Source of the DNA: Fibrisoma montanum
GTDB taxonomy: Bacteria > Bacteroidota > Bacteroidia > Cytophagales > Spirosomataceae
Reading direction: 5' to 3'
Assembly (NCBI RefSeq): GCF_003583365.1
Contig: NZ_QXED01000014.1
Location: 1-64,000, forward strand
Length of the DNA: 64,000 bases
Shown here: positions 51,920-60,687 of the stretch, piece by piece
How the letters are laid out: each line of letters begins with the position of its first letter
How positions within the stretch are numbered: position 1 is the first letter of the stretch
The notes under the pieces: model-generated
Database searches by the model: none
What the model saw: only the letters and a program-made list of their open reading frames with translations
Told to the model about the DNA's origin: nothing
Translations under genes and position numbers: made by a program

Positions 51920-52693
51920 GTGAACATCCGGGCGTTCAAATCCACCGATGCGGAGGCTCTGCTGACCGTATTTCGAAAAAACGTACCCCACGCGTTTGCC
52001 GAAGAAGAGGTTGATGACTACGCGACCTTTCTGCAAACGAACACCGACCCATACTTCGTGGCCGAGCATACGGGTCAGGTTGTGGGGGCCTGCGGGTTTT
52101 ACGTGACCGGCGACGAAGTACATATCTGCTGGATACTGGCCGACCCCGACTGCCACGGTATGGGCGTCGGCAGCGCATTGATGCGGTACAATCTGGATGC
52201 CATCCGGCAGTTGCGGGTGCAGTCGGTCCGACGGATCGTTTGCCGGACATCGCAGGTGGCGTACCGGTTCTTCGAACGGTTTGGTTTCCAGTTGCAATAC
52301 ACGACCCCTGACTTCTGGGCTCCCGGCCTGGATCTGTATTACATGACTCATTTACCTTTTAACACGTTGTTCTCGCCCGAAGACGGCATGGCCCGGTTGC
52401 AGCAGCATGCTGCCGAGTTCGCTACGGTATTCACCCACGGAACGCTGCTGGTAGAGTTTTACAAGCCCGATAAGGTTGACAAACAGCAGCCCCACGACCG
52501 CGACGAAGTCTACGTGGTTGTCGCCGGTACCGGTACGTTTGTGTGCGCGGGCGAAACCATGCCGTTTAAGCCCGGGGATCTGCTGTTTGTCCCGGCCGGC
52601 ACTGACCACCGGTTCGAGCAGTTTTCCGATGACTTCGCAACCTGGGTGCTGTTCTACGGCCCCGTTGGGGGAGAAAACCGCATGAACGGATAA
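51920..52693 (+). CDS. GNAT acetyltransferase fused to a cupin domain
   Basis: 257 residues from GTG 51920. Residues 1-145 form a GNAT fold (VGACGFYVTGDEVHICWILAD, acetyl-CoA motif HGMGVGSALM, and RFFERFGFQLQY). Residues about 160-250 form a cupin (RDEVYVVVAGTGTFVCAGET, MPFKPGDLLFVPAGTDHRFEQF) with His and Glu metal ligands. Both halves could act on one small ligand, the cupin as sensor or isomerase. I know of no assigned function for this fusion. It follows the PNPOx-like gene in the MocR-controlled region. Confidence 0.8.
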   Translation: MNIRAFKSTDAEALLTVFRKNVPHAFAEEEVDDYATFLQTNTDPYFVAEHTGQVVGACGFYVTGDEVHICWILADPDCHGMGVGSALMRYNLDAIRQLRVQSVRRIVCRTSQVAYRFFERFGFQLQYTTPDFWAPGLDLYYMTHLPFNTLFSPEDGMARLQQHAAEFATVFTHGTLLVEFYKPDKVDKQQPHDRDEVYVVVAGTGTFVCAGETMPFKPGDLLFVPAGTDHRFEQFSDDFATWVLFYGPVGGENRMNG

Positions 52694-52850
52694 CCGGACG
52701 GGCGGTCCGCGAAAGGCCGATACTAAAAAATCCCTTCCTTCCGAGCCGGGTAGAATAGTAGAAAACTGATCTGGTTGATTTATTAGATGCGTGGGGTTTA
52801 CGCAGGCTGCGTGAATCTGAACCAAACATTAACCAATCAAACCTACGTCC

Positions 52851-53489
52851 ATGAAAACCCGCATGTCCCTGCTGGTGGCAGCATGTCTGCTTTCAATCTG
52901 CCTGGCTCTGAAACCCAACGAACGCGCCGACGGCTGGGTAAGCATCTTTGACGGTAAATCCCTCGATGGCTGGAAGGCGGCCGAAAACCCCGCTACGTTC
53001 TCGGTACAGGACGGGGCTATTGTCGTTTTTGGGCCACGGGCTCACCTGTTTTACGACGGCCCGGTCAATAACCACAACTTCAAGAATTTTGAGTTTAAAG
53101 CGCAGGTCATGACCATGCCCGGGTCAAACTCCGGCATGTTCGTGCACACGGCGTATCAGGACAAAGGCTGGCCGTCGAAAGGCTACGAGATCCAGGTCAA
53201 CCAGACGCACACCGACTGGCGTAAGACGGGCAGTGTGTACGCGCTGCAGGATGTGAAAGAAACGTTCGTGAAGGATAACGAGTGGTACACCGAGCACATC
53301 ATCGTGAACGGCAAGAACGTAACGATCAAGATCAACGATAAGGTGATCAATAACTACACCGAGCCCGACAGCATCAGTAACGGCCGCAGCCCGAAGAAGC
53401 TCAGCAGCGGAACGGTAGCCCTGCAGGGACACGATCCTAAAAGCAAGGTGATGTTCAAAGACGTGATGATCAAGGTACTACCTGATTAA
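52851..53489 (+). CDS. DUF1080 (3-keto-disaccharide hydrolase-like) secreted protein
   Basis: 212 residues with signal peptide (MSLLVAACLLSICLALKP). Single DUF1080 lectin-like beta-sandwich: GWVSIFDGKSLDGWKA, FEFKAQVMTMPGSNSGMF, GYEIQVNQTHTDW, LQGHDPKSKVMFKDVMIK. Family members include 3-keto-disaccharide hydrolases and carbohydrate-binding domains, so a role in sugar uptake is possible. The gene stands alone and ends at a polypurine hairpin shared with the convergent lipoprotein gene. Confidence 0.87.
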   Translation: MKTRMSLLVAACLLSICLALKPNERADGWVSIFDGKSLDGWKAAENPATFSVQDGAIVVFGPRAHLFYDGPVNNHNFKNFEFKAQVMTMPGSNSGMFVHTAYQDKGWPSKGYEIQVNQTHTDWRKTGSVYALQDVKETFVKDNEWYTEHIIVNGKNVTIKINDKVINNYTEPDSISNGRSPKKLSSGTVALQGHDPKSKVMFKDVMIKVLPD

Positions 53490-53499
53490 GAGGGGAGAC

Positions 53500-53596
53500 G
53501 AAAAAGGAGGAAGGGAGGAGAGGAGGAAAGGAGAAGAGGGGCTGTAACCGTACCCTTTCCTCCTTTTCTCCCCTTCCTCCTCTCCTCCTTTTCTTT
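53500..53596. repeat. Polypurine/polypyrimidine inverted repeat between convergent genes
   Basis: A GGA-rich arm (about 53500-53541) pairs imperfectly with a TCC-rich arm (about 53553-53596), sharing GGAGGAGAGGAGGAA. T-rich ends on both strands suggest a bidirectional terminator. A related repeat is at 31222-31318. Confidence 0.75.
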
Positions 53597-54564
53597 TACC
53601 TGAACCGCTGGATGCTGAAATCCCGGTCGTTGGCGTTTTGGCCGATGCGGGCGTTGAGCGTATAAATCTGGTTGTTAACCGCTACGCTGGTCGTTGCTCC
53701 GGTATAGACATCGGTATCGTACTTCACCACAGTCGCCGTTTGCCAGTTGTCGGTGCTGCGGACCTGCGCGACACGGGTGCCGCCCGTCACTACGTACAGG
53801 TCGCCATTGAGCAGCGTCAGGCCGTCGCCGGGAAGACTATTCGGCGTGGGACTGGTATTGCTTACTACAATTTCCGAAATGGCGTTGCCGTTCTGCAAAT
53901 CAACTTTGTACAGCTTCCCCTGCCCGGTGTTGGCAACGATCAGGAAATTATTGGGGTGGTACACGATCCCGTTCAGGCCGAACGTAGGACTGGCAAACCG
54001 AACGTCATCTCTGACCAGAATGCTGGCCGCACCGTCGGGGGCTACTCTGTAGATGACTGGTGAGAATGAATCCGTCACGTAGGCCGTCCCATCCGGAGCA
54101 AGGGTTACATCGTTGGCGAAGTTGGGGTCGGCCGCCGGTAGCAGCGCATCCAGATCCGTCCGACGTTCCAGCTGGCGGGTAGTGAGGTTAAACACCAGCA
54201 ATTCGGCCGTCTGCCGGGCGGTCGCGGTGGTGCTTCTGACGGACCGTCCCTGATCGCTGTTGCAGACAAATACGCGGTCGCCGGCCACCTTCATCCCAAT
54301 CCCCGCAATGAATTCGGGGGCGGTGAGCAGATCTTCATACCGGCCGTCGGTGTCGACAGTCCCGATTTTCCCGAATGGAATGGAGGTAACCAAAAACTTA
54401 GCCAGTCGCGAGGAATAGGCGATCCCTTCCGGATACAGGCGTTCGGATACGAAGTTGATTCGTTCCGGAAACGGGGCATTGGGGCTGTCACGGTGATCTT
54501 CGCACGCGGTGGTGCCAATGAGGGCCGCCATAAACAGGCCCCAGGAAAGCAGTTGTTTGTTCAT
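53596..54564 (-). CDS. Secreted lipoprotein with six-bladed beta-propeller-like (SMP-30-type) repeats
   Basis: 322 residues from ATG 54564: signal peptide ending at the lipobox-like IGTTAC (Cys21). The body has NHL/SMP-30-like blades (LYPEGIAYSSRLAKFLVTS, FANDVTLAPDGTAYVTDSF, GLNGIVYHPNNFLIVANTGQGKL, GDGLTLLNGDLYVVTGG). Such propellers bind or hydrolyse lactones or act as scaffolds; no catalytic residues could be assigned. The frame runs to 54606, but M15 opens the signal peptide. Confidence 0.75.
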   Translation of the reverse strand: MNKQLLSWGLFMAALIGTTACEDHRDSPNAPFPERINFVSERLYPEGIAYSSRLAKFLVTSIPFGKIGTVDTDGRYEDLLTAPEFIAGIGMKVAGDRVFVCNSDQGRSVRSTTATARQTAELLVFNLTTRQLERRTDLDALLPAADPNFANDVTLAPDGTAYVTDSFSPVIYRVAPDGAASILVRDDVRFASPTFGLNGIVYHPNNFLIVANTGQGKLYKVDLQNGNAISEIVVSNTSPTPNSLPGDGLTLLNGDLYVVTGGTRVAQVRSTDNWQTATVVKYDTDVYTGATTSVAVNNQIYTLNARIGQNANDRDFSIQRFR

Positions 54565-54763
54565 ACGAGAATTGTTTGACTGAAAAAGTGTAGTAGGTAC
54601 GTGCAAGTAGCCGCTTATCAGGCTCGTACAAAAAAAGAAGTAGCTACACGTAATTTTGTTTGAAGATATTATGATATGGGTCTATTTTTTTGACGCGCCG
54701 GTTCTCAAACCATTTGGGGGCTGACTTGTTACGTTTCTGTAACCCTAAACATTCGGCTACGTT

Positions 54764-55126
54764 ATGAAACATTTTACGACCGCAACCGAGGCAATGGAGG
54801 ACCTTCGGACACGCGGCTATACAGCAGATTTTTCGCCGGCCCGGGAGTACCTGAAGGTGACCGGATCGGACACCAAACTGCGGAGTGAAGAATTCAACGT
54901 GGATGAATTTCACCGCTTTGAAGGTACCTCAGATCCCGGCGACGAAATGACCGTGTATGCGATTACGGCCAGCAACGGCATGAAAGGCATCTTTGTATCC
55001 GCACAGGGCACCTATTCCAACGAAGTTTCGTCGGAACTGATGGCCAAATTCAACGTATCGGACCGCGGACCGGTCAATATGGAAGGAGCCGTGAAACCGC
55101 TCGACCAATCGTCGCATAATCAATAA
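54764..55126 (+). CDS. Small conserved hypothetical protein (phosphoribosylpyrophosphate synthetase-like label)
   Basis: 120 residues: MKHFTTATEAMEDLRTRGYT, then LRSEEFNVDEFHRFEG, MTVYAITASNGMKGIF and AQGTYSNEVSSELMAKF. The family occurs widely in Bacteroidota, often with the misleading name phosphoribosylpyrophosphate synthetase; it lacks PRPP-synthase motifs. Function unknown. A bidirectional terminator follows at 23 nt. Confidence 0.75.
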   Translation: MKHFTTATEAMEDLRTRGYTADFSPAREYLKVTGSDTKLRSEEFNVDEFHRFEGTSDPGDEMTVYAITASNGMKGIFVSAQGTYSNEVSSELMAKFNVSDRGPVNMEGAVKPLDQSSHNQ

Positions 55127-55148
55127 ACATTTAATTCGTAAATCCAAC

Positions 55149-55187
55149 AAAAAAGCCCGGAATCTTAACCGTTTCCGGGCTTTTTTT
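55149..55187. terminator. Bidirectional intrinsic terminator
   Basis: AAAAAAGCCCGGAA (55149-55162) pairs with TTCCGGGCTTTTTT (55173-55186), with a 10-nt loop. It ends the small gene upstream. Confidence 0.9.
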
Positions 55188-55188
55188 G

Positions 55189-55196
55189 TATATTTG
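55189..55196 (+). promoter_or_regulatory. -7 element of queA
   Basis: TATATTTG matches TAnnTTTG exactly and begins 2 nt after the terminator T-run, 46 nt before the queA ATG at 55242. Confidence 0.6.
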
Positions 55197-55241
55197 CGGT
55201 CTTTACCAAACGAGACCGTTCTTTTTCGTGTTTGATACGCT

Positions 55242-56285
55242 ATGAAGCTATCCGAATTTAAATTTGACTTACCCGAAAGTCTCATTGCCAAATACCCGCT
55301 CGAGCGCGGTGAGTCGAGGTTGATGGTGGTTCACCGGAAAACCAAACAAATTGAACACAAGCAGTTTTCGGATATTCTGAACTACTTCGATGACGGTGAC
55401 GTCATGGTGATCAACAACACGAAAGTCTTTCCGGCTCGGCTGTATGGCAACAAAGAAAAGACCGGAGCCAAGATTGAAGTCTTTCTGCTGCGCGAACTGA
55501 ACCGCGAGATGAAGCTGTGGGATGTTCTGGTGGACCCCGCCCGCAAAATCCGGGTCGGTAATAAACTATACTTTGGCGACAGCGATCTGGTAGCCGAAGT
55601 GATTGATAACACAACCTCGCGCGGCCGGACGATTCGCTTCCTCTTCGACGGCAACCACGAAGAGTTCATGAAAGCCGTTGATGAACTCGGCGAGACGCCA
55701 CTACCCCGCGAAATCAAACGGAAAACGGAGGACGCTGACCGCGACCGCTACCAGACGGTTTTTGCGGAGCACATCGGGGCCGTAGCGGCTCCAACGGCGG
55801 GTATGCACTTCACCCGCGCGATGATGAAACGGATGGAAATCAAAGGCATTCACTTTGCACCCGTTACGCTGCACGTTGGCCTCGGTACGTTCCGGCAGGT
55901 TGATGTAGAAGATCTGACCAAGCACAAAACGGATTCGGAAAACTACCGGATTTCAGACGATTCGGCGCAGATTGTCAACGAAGCCCTCGATGCCGGCAAG
56001 CGGGTGTGTGCCATCGGTACTACGTCGCTCAAAGCGGTTGAGTCGTCGGTTTCGGCCAACAGCCGCCTGAAACCGGTTGAAGGCTGGACGGACAAGTTTA
56101 TTTTCCCGCCTTACGAATTTAAAATTGCCAATTCGCTGCTGACCAACTTTCACCTGCCCGAGTCCATTCTGATCATGATGACCAGCGCCTTTGGCGGGCA
56201 CGACCTGATCCGGCATGCCTACGAAGTGGCCATCAAGGAAAAATACCGCTTCTTCAGCTACGGCGATGCCATGCTGATTCTATAA
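55242..56285 (+). CDS. queA: S-adenosylmethionine:tRNA ribosyltransferase-isomerase
   Basis: 347 residues: [55 protein letters not shown], the [14 protein letters not shown] motif, [18 protein letters not shown], and the C-terminal [19 protein letters not shown]. It transfers the ribosyl part of SAM onto 7-aminomethyl-7-deazaguanine in tRNA (queuosine synthesis). Length is normal. Single gene with its own promoter, followed by ispD. Confidence 0.97.
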   Translation: MKLSEFKFDLPESLIAKYPLERGESRLMVVHRKTKQIEHKQFSDILNYFDDGDVMVINNTKVFPARLYGNKEKTGAKIEVFLLRELNREMKLWDVLVDPARKIRVGNKLYFGDSDLVAEVIDNTTSRGRTIRFLFDGNHEEFMKAVDELGETPLPREIKRKTEDADRDRYQTVFAEHIGAVAAPTAGMHFTRAMMKRMEIKGIHFAPVTLHVGLGTFRQVDVEDLTKHKTDSENYRISDDSAQIVNEALDAGKRVCAIGTTSLKAVESSVSANSRLKPVEGWTDKFIFPPYEFKIANSLLTNFHLPESILIMMTSAFGGHDLIRHAYEVAIKEKYRFFSYGDAMLIL

Positions 56286-56291
56286 AAGCAG

Positions 56292-56323
56292 TTGGTTCAT
56301 TGAGCCGTCAGTCAGTACATTTG
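56292..56323 (+). promoter_or_regulatory. Promoter of ispD
   Basis: TTG (56292-56294), 21-nt spacer, TACATTTG (56316-56323). The expected start of transcription falls inside the following hairpin, so the mRNA leader would be under 20 nt. Confidence 0.7.
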
Positions 56324-56324
56324 A

Positions 56325-56346
56325 GGGGCCAAGCGGCCCCTTTTTT
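56325..56346 (+). terminator. queA terminator overlapping the ispD promoter
   Basis: GGGGCC-AAGC-GGCCCC followed by TTTTTT (56341-56346). The ispD ATG follows at once. It ends queA transcripts, and lies directly at the ispD start site. Confidence 0.85.
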
Positions 56347-57066
56347 ATGACCCATTCAGTAACCGATTTGCCGGCTGAGCAACTCTTTGCCATCATCGTA
56401 GCGGGGGGGAGTGGCAGCCGGATGAAAACCGATGTACCCAAGCAGTTTCTGCCTCTGAACGGTAAACCAATCCTGCAACATACCATTGAGCGATTTTTAG
56501 CCGCGTCGCCGACTATATCAATTGTACTGGTTCTGCCCGAACGGGACCGGCCGACCTGGGCTACCCTCTGCGACCAGCATCGGTTTCAGCCAGCGCGCGT
56601 TCGGGTTGTGAACGGGGGGGCTACCCGCTTCCAGTCGGTACGCAACGGGCTGACTGCGATTCTGGCCGATCAGCAGACCAGCGGAGGCCTGGTGGCTGTT
56701 CACGATGGCGTCCGGCCGTTTGTGTCGACCGAGATCATCCGCACCAGTTTTAGCGTGGCCGCGCAGACGGGCAGTGCCGTAACCTGCGTACTGGCCAAAG
56801 ATTCCGTCCGGCTGGTCGGCAACGACGGGCAGAGTCAGGCCGTCGACCGCAGCCGCGTTCGGCTGGTACAGACACCCCAGACGTTTCAGCTTGATCTGTT
56901 CAGGCGGGCGTTTCAGGTCGATGAACAACCATTTTTCACCGACTGTGCCAGTGTGGTAGAACACGCCGGGTTTTCGGTAACGCTGATCGAGGGCGCCTAC
57001 GAAAACATCAAAATCACGACCCCGGAGGATTTGCTCTGGGCCGCTACGTTTGCCCCGGCCGGCTAG
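56347..57066 (+). CDS. ispD: 2-C-methyl-D-erythritol 4-phosphate cytidylyltransferase
   Basis: 239 residues of the MEP isoprenoid pathway. LFAIIVAGGSGSRMKTDVPKQF (nucleotide binding), ILQHTIERFLA, VAVHDGVRPFVSTEII, the VQTPQTF motif, and DCASVVEHAGFSVTLIEGAYENIKITTPEDL. It makes CDP-methylerythritol from CTP and MEP. ATG follows the T-run of the queA terminator directly, with no Shine-Dalgarno. Confidence 0.96.
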   Translation: MTHSVTDLPAEQLFAIIVAGGSGSRMKTDVPKQFLPLNGKPILQHTIERFLAASPTISIVLVLPERDRPTWATLCDQHRFQPARVRVVNGGATRFQSVRNGLTAILADQQTSGGLVAVHDGVRPFVSTEIIRTSFSVAAQTGSAVTCVLAKDSVRLVGNDGQSQAVDRSRVRLVQTPQTFQLDLFRRAFQVDEQPFFTDCASVVEHAGFSVTLIEGAYENIKITTPEDLLWAATFAPAG

Positions 57067-57073
57067 GGGGTGA

Positions 57074-57502
57074 TCACTGCGTCAGCCGCAATGACTGCCA
57101 GGTGGCCAACTGCCATTGATTCCCTTTTTTGACGTACACGTCGGTATAGCGCAGCCGGGAACTGAGCGTTTCGCCGTTGCTGACTGCTTTGACCTGACAA
57201 ACCCCGTTCACGATGGCTGTGTTACCGTACAGCCGCACTTTCTGCTCCAGCGGATCAATGGCCGCATAAGTCAGTTTACCGTCTTTGATCGACTGAATGA
57301 ACGATTGTTTGTCATCCACGATGCCATTGGAATGGGTATACACCAGGTCGTCGGATAAGGTTTGGTTCAGAACGGTGTAGTCCTTGCTGACCAGGGCGTT
57401 GAACCGTCGTTTTTCGGTGTTCATCACGTCTTTTTCGGCGGGCGACTGAGCAAAGGCGACTGGCGCAACGGCAATCAGGCAAAGGGTAAGGAAGTGTTTC
57501 AT
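57074..57502 (-). CDS. NTF2-like (SnoaL/DUF4440 type) exported protein
   Basis: 142 residues with signal peptide (FLTLCLIAVAPVAFA). NTF2-like cone fold: EKRRFNALVSKDYTVLNQTLSDDLVYTHSNG, AIVNGVCQVKAVSNGETLSSRLRYTDVYVKKGNQWQLATWQS. Family members bind or rearrange small molecules; no catalytic residues are clear. It is followed upstream on the same strand by a serine hydrolase and separated by a hairpin. Convergent with ispD, 7 bp apart. Confidence 0.85.
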   Translation of the reverse strand: MKHFLTLCLIAVAPVAFAQSPAEKDVMNTEKRRFNALVSKDYTVLNQTLSDDLVYTHSNGIVDDKQSFIQSIKDGKLTYAAIDPLEQKVRLYGNTAIVNGVCQVKAVSNGETLSSRLRYTDVYVKKGNQWQLATWQSLRLTQ

Positions 57503-57538
57503 GGGATGTGATTAATAAGAAATTAGGGGTAGTTATCA

Positions 57539-57573
57539 GTCAGTCGGCTAACCTGAGCGGCCGACCGACTGAC
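57539..57573 (-). terminator. Hairpin downstream of serine hydrolase gene
   Basis: GTCAGTCGG (57539-57547) pairs with CCGACTGAC (57565-57573), loop 17 nt. It sits between the serine hydrolase stop (57599) and the next minus-strand gene. Confidence 0.45.
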
Positions 57574-57598
57574 AGATAAAGCCAGGAACGGTCAGGGC

Positions 57599-58897
57599 CT
57601 ACCGGCTGGTTGCCTGCGTTCGGGTAATAGCCTGGTATACGAGCACTTTAAACTTGTCGAACAGATCACCGTAACTGTTGGGCACCTTCTGGGTGTACAG
57701 CAGGGCTACGATACCTTCTTTAGGGTCAACCCAGTACGTCGTACCGAAGTAGCCACCCCACTCGAAGGAGCCTTCGGAAACGGGCAGCCGGGCTGCTCCC
57801 TGCACGGTAGTGAGGCCGAAGCCCAGACCAAATTTGTTTTGCCCCTGATTCAGATCGCCGATCTGGTTCGTCGTGATCAGCCGGATGGTGGCTGGGCTCA
57901 GGAACCGTTTGCCATTGTACTGACCGCCGTTCAGCAGCATTTGCAGGAAGATAGCGTAGTCGAAGAGCGTGGAAGACAGGCCGGCTCCCCCCGAAAAATA
58001 CGTACCGGCTGCTTTGGGATAATCCGGCGACAACCGACCGCGGGGCATCATGCGCCGAAGTGCTCTGGTCGAATCTTCGGTGTAAAGCACCGTGAGCCGG
58101 TCCTGCTTCGGAGCAGGCAGATAAAAGTGGGTATCCTTCATGCCCAGCGGCTCAAACAACCGGGCGCGAAGGAACACATCGAGCGACTGCCCCGACAAGA
58201 CTTCGATCAGGTAGCCTACTACGTCGGTGTTCAGGCCGTAGGTCCAGCGGTCGCCGGGGTTATGCATCAGCGGTAACGCAGCCAGCCGGTTGATGGCGTC
58301 AGAGAGCCGTCCCTCCGGTGTGCCGATGCCGCTCGGGATGGTATTTTTGGCGTAGATCGCGTTGGCTTCTTTGGACCCGATGGATGGGTAACCGATTCCC
58401 GATGTGTGCGTAAGCAGGTGACGGATTGTGACCTCGCGTTTGGCCGGAACCGTCGTGTACGACGAGTCTTTCTCGTTGAACTTGTCCAGTACCTTCGGAT
58501 TCTTAAACGCCGGAATATACTTCGATACGGGGTCGTCGAGCAGAAACTTGCCTTCTTCATACAGCATCATCAGGCCGATGCTCGTGAGCGCTTTCGTCTG
58601 CGAGGCAATGCGGTAGATGGCGTCGCGCTGCAGCGGGGAGTCAGTATCGAGGTCGCTTTTGCCGTAGGCCTTGTGCAGGATGATTTTGCCATTGCGGGCA
58701 ATCAGCACACCCACGCCGGCCTGTCGGCCCTGGCTAACGTACTCGTTGATGACGGCGTCAATGCGCTGGAGCCGCTCAGTACTCATGCCGACGCTTTCCG
58801 CTTTGGCGGCCAGCAGAATAGGGGAGGGAGCCGCAACCTGCGCGGTAGCCGTTAAACAAAAACCGGCCAGAAGACCGGTTAGAATAAACGTTTTCAT
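57599..58897 (-). CDS. Serine hydrolase (beta-lactamase class C/D-alanyl-D-alanine carboxypeptidase family)
   Basis: 432 residues with signal peptide (ILTGLLAGFCLTATAQ). The catalytic SxxK is S99-Q-T-K102 in YRIASQTKALTS, and YGLN near 217 supplies the YxN motif. The C-terminal third has SFEWGGYFGTTYWVDPKEGI with HxG-like region altered to WGG. Members act as esterases or peptidases in the periplasm. It probably shares a transcript with the lipoprotein gene upstream. Confidence 0.9.
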   Translation of the reverse strand: MKTFILTGLLAGFCLTATAQVAAPSPILLAAKAESVGMSTERLQRIDAVINEYVSQGRQAGVGVLIARNGKIILHKAYGKSDLDTDSPLQRDAIYRIASQTKALTSIGLMMLYEEGKFLLDDPVSKYIPAFKNPKVLDKFNEKDSSYTTVPAKREVTIRHLLTHTSGIGYPSIGSKEANAIYAKNTIPSGIGTPEGRLSDAINRLAALPLMHNPGDRWTYGLNTDVVGYLIEVLSGQSLDVFLRARLFEPLGMKDTHFYLPAPKQDRLTVLYTEDSTRALRRMMPRGRLSPDYPKAAGTYFSGGAGLSSTLFDYAIFLQMLLNGGQYNGKRFLSPATIRLITTNQIGDLNQGQNKFGLGFGLTTVQGAARLPVSEGSFEWGGYFGTTYWVDPKEGIVALLYTQKVPNSYGDLFDKFKVLVYQAITRTQATSR

Positions 58898-58929
58898 GCA
58901 CGAAAAAGCTATTTTCAGCTCAAAGCTAC

Positions 58930-59442
58930 CTATTTCTTCGTACAGGTAATGCTGCCATTTTTCGTGAGAAGCTGCGAAACGGCGCGAGTTTCGGATTTGG
59001 TGGTCAGCAGCAGGTTGTTCTCCGTAAACTGGCCGGTGGCTGTGTAAGCCGCGTCGTAGCCCACGGGAGATCCTTTGCTGTCGGTACCAAAGTAGATGGT
59101 TTCGCTTTGTTTGTCAGTGATCGTAAACTTGTTGTCGGTCAGCTGGGCCGTCCGGCGCTCTTTCGTGGTTGAATTGAACGTAAAATCCAGGTACAGTTCG
59201 TTAACCGCCTGACTTTTCGATACGGCAATCGTGACTTTACCGGCTTCATCGGCGTAGGGCAGCGCATTATTGATCAGCGTCTGGGTTGTGTAGCCACCAT
59301 CATACGTACCGACATACTGATCGCGCGGGTCAATTTCGCCGGAACCGGAGCCTGATTTTTTGCAGGCCGTTGTGCAGACACCAAGGAAACATAACGCCAG
59401 GAACAGATTACGAAGCGGGCGAGACGCGTGAGGAGTGATCAT
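58930..59442 (-). CDS. Hypothetical lipoprotein
   Basis: 170 residues from ATG 59442 (ATG 59457 would add five). A signal sequence LRNLFLALCFLGVCTTAC is followed by KKSGSGSG, giving a lipidation cysteine near position 27. The mature part (DQYVGTYDGGYTTQTLIN, DFTFNSTTKERRTAQLTD, GQFTENNLLLTTKSETRAVS) is beta-rich and resembles small Bacteroidota lipoproteins that form a lipocalin-like barrel. No function known. Confidence 0.8.
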   Translation of the reverse strand: MITPHASRPLRNLFLALCFLGVCTTACKKSGSGSGEIDPRDQYVGTYDGGYTTQTLINNALPYADEAGKVTIAVSKSQAVNELYLDFTFNSTTKERRTAQLTDNKFTITDKQSETIYFGTDSKGSPVGYDAAYTATGQFTENNLLLTTKSETRAVSQLLTKNGSITCTKK

Positions 59443-59762
59443 GTTTGTCTGAATCATCAAATTTGTCTATGAAACGATGGGGAATGGCCTGTAGTATACC
59501 TGCCACCGGAACTGAGCGGCCAGACATACAGTACGTGCCCGAAGGAAGTATACATAAAAATTAACTTAAATGCTATTTTTTAAGGAAATAGGCATAAAAT
59601 GGCGTCTGCTCAGACCTGCATAGCCATTCGAAAACGTTGCCGGGTTACCAGATGTCATTCGATCGACGACGCCAATCGCCCGGCGGTTTTCCCACTGTAT
59701 AAATCAGTAAACCTCAGTCAGCCAACGAGGTTATTAAATAGTGTAATTAAACGCTAGGATAA
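59443..59762. other. Divergent intergenic region
   Basis: About 320 bp between the lipoprotein and SDR genes. It holds an AT-rich stretch (59550-59600) expected to carry both promoters, but no exact TAnnTTTG, hairpin or open frame was found. Confidence 0.4.
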
Positions 59763-60626
59763 GTGGGAAATCGATTAGACAAGAAAGTCGCCATTGTAAC
59801 CGGGGGAGCTACCGGCATTGGTGAAGCCATCTGCAAAAAATTTGCCCGGGAGGGTGCCCGGGTGGTCGTTGTCGGACTGCCCGACGACCCGGTCGATCAG
59901 GTCGTGAAGGAAATTGAACAGCAGGGCGGGATTGCCGTGGCCTTCAAAGGCGACATATCCGTCGAGGCCAACGCGAAAGCCTGCGTTGAGCTGGCGATCC
60001 GGATGTATGACCGGCTCAACGTTCTGGTGAACAATGCCGGGGTGTTTCCGGAGACCAACTTTATGCAGGACTTTTCGGAGGAAGCTTTTGACTACCTGGT
60101 CAGGAACAACATCAAGTCGACTTTTATGATGACGAAGGCGGCTTTGCCCGAACTGCAAAAAACGAAAGGCAACATCGTGACGGCGGGATCGGAAGCCGGG
60201 CAGATGGGCGAACCGCAGGCCGTGCCCTACGGCGGTACGAAAGGCTTCAACCATGCGTTTGCGAAGGGGCTGGCTACCGAGCAGGCGAAGTTCGGTGTAC
60301 GGAGCAACGTAGTGGCGCCCGGTCCGATCGATACGGCCTGGACGCATACCAGTACTGGGCCGATGGACTCGGAAATGGAAAAATCGACGACGGCTGGTAC
60401 GTTGATGGGGCGCCGGGGTACACCCGAAGAAGTGGCCAACGTGTACTTGTTCCTGGCCTCCGACGAAGCGTCGTTCGTGACGGGAGCCATCTACTACGTC
60501 GACGGCGGCACTACCATTGCCAAAGGACCTCAGGGCGAAAAAGCCGCGGATACTTTCAAAAAGGAACCGGAAGGTGAACTGAATCTGCAGCATTCGCTGG
60601 AAGGACACACGTCCGTCAGATCCTGA
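59763..60626 (+). CDS. SDR-family oxidoreductase (glucose-1-dehydrogenase-like)
   Basis: 287 residues from GTG 59763: KKVAIVTGGATGIGEAICKKF (TGxxxGxG), VLVNNAGVFPE, the Ser in TAGSEAGQ, YGGTKGFNHAF (YxxxK), and PGPIDTAW. The C-terminal loop LMGRRGTPEEVANVYLFLASDEASFVTGAIYYVDGG is typical of FabG-like or glucose dehydrogenase types. Substrate unknown. A terminator follows. Confidence 0.9.
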   Translation: MGNRLDKKVAIVTGGATGIGEAICKKFAREGARVVVVGLPDDPVDQVVKEIEQQGGIAVAFKGDISVEANAKACVELAIRMYDRLNVLVNNAGVFPETNFMQDFSEEAFDYLVRNNIKSTFMMTKAALPELQKTKGNIVTAGSEAGQMGEPQAVPYGGTKGFNHAFAKGLATEQAKFGVRSNVVAPGPIDTAWTHTSTGPMDSEMEKSTTAGTLMGRRGTPEEVANVYLFLASDEASFVTGAIYYVDGGTTIAKGPQGEKAADTFKKEPEGELNLQHSLEGHTSVRS

Positions 60627-60641
60627 TCCGGTCTGGGACCG

Positions 60642-60687
60642 AAACGCCCTGGGGTTGAGTATCACCACTCGGCTCCAGGGCGTTTTT
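60642..60687. terminator. Bidirectional terminator overlapping kinase stop codon
   Basis: AAACGCCCTGG (60642-60652) pairs with CCAGGGCGTTT (60675-60685), loop 22 nt, then TTTTT. It also overlaps the stop codon of the converging histidine kinase gene (60686-60688). Confidence 0.8.
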
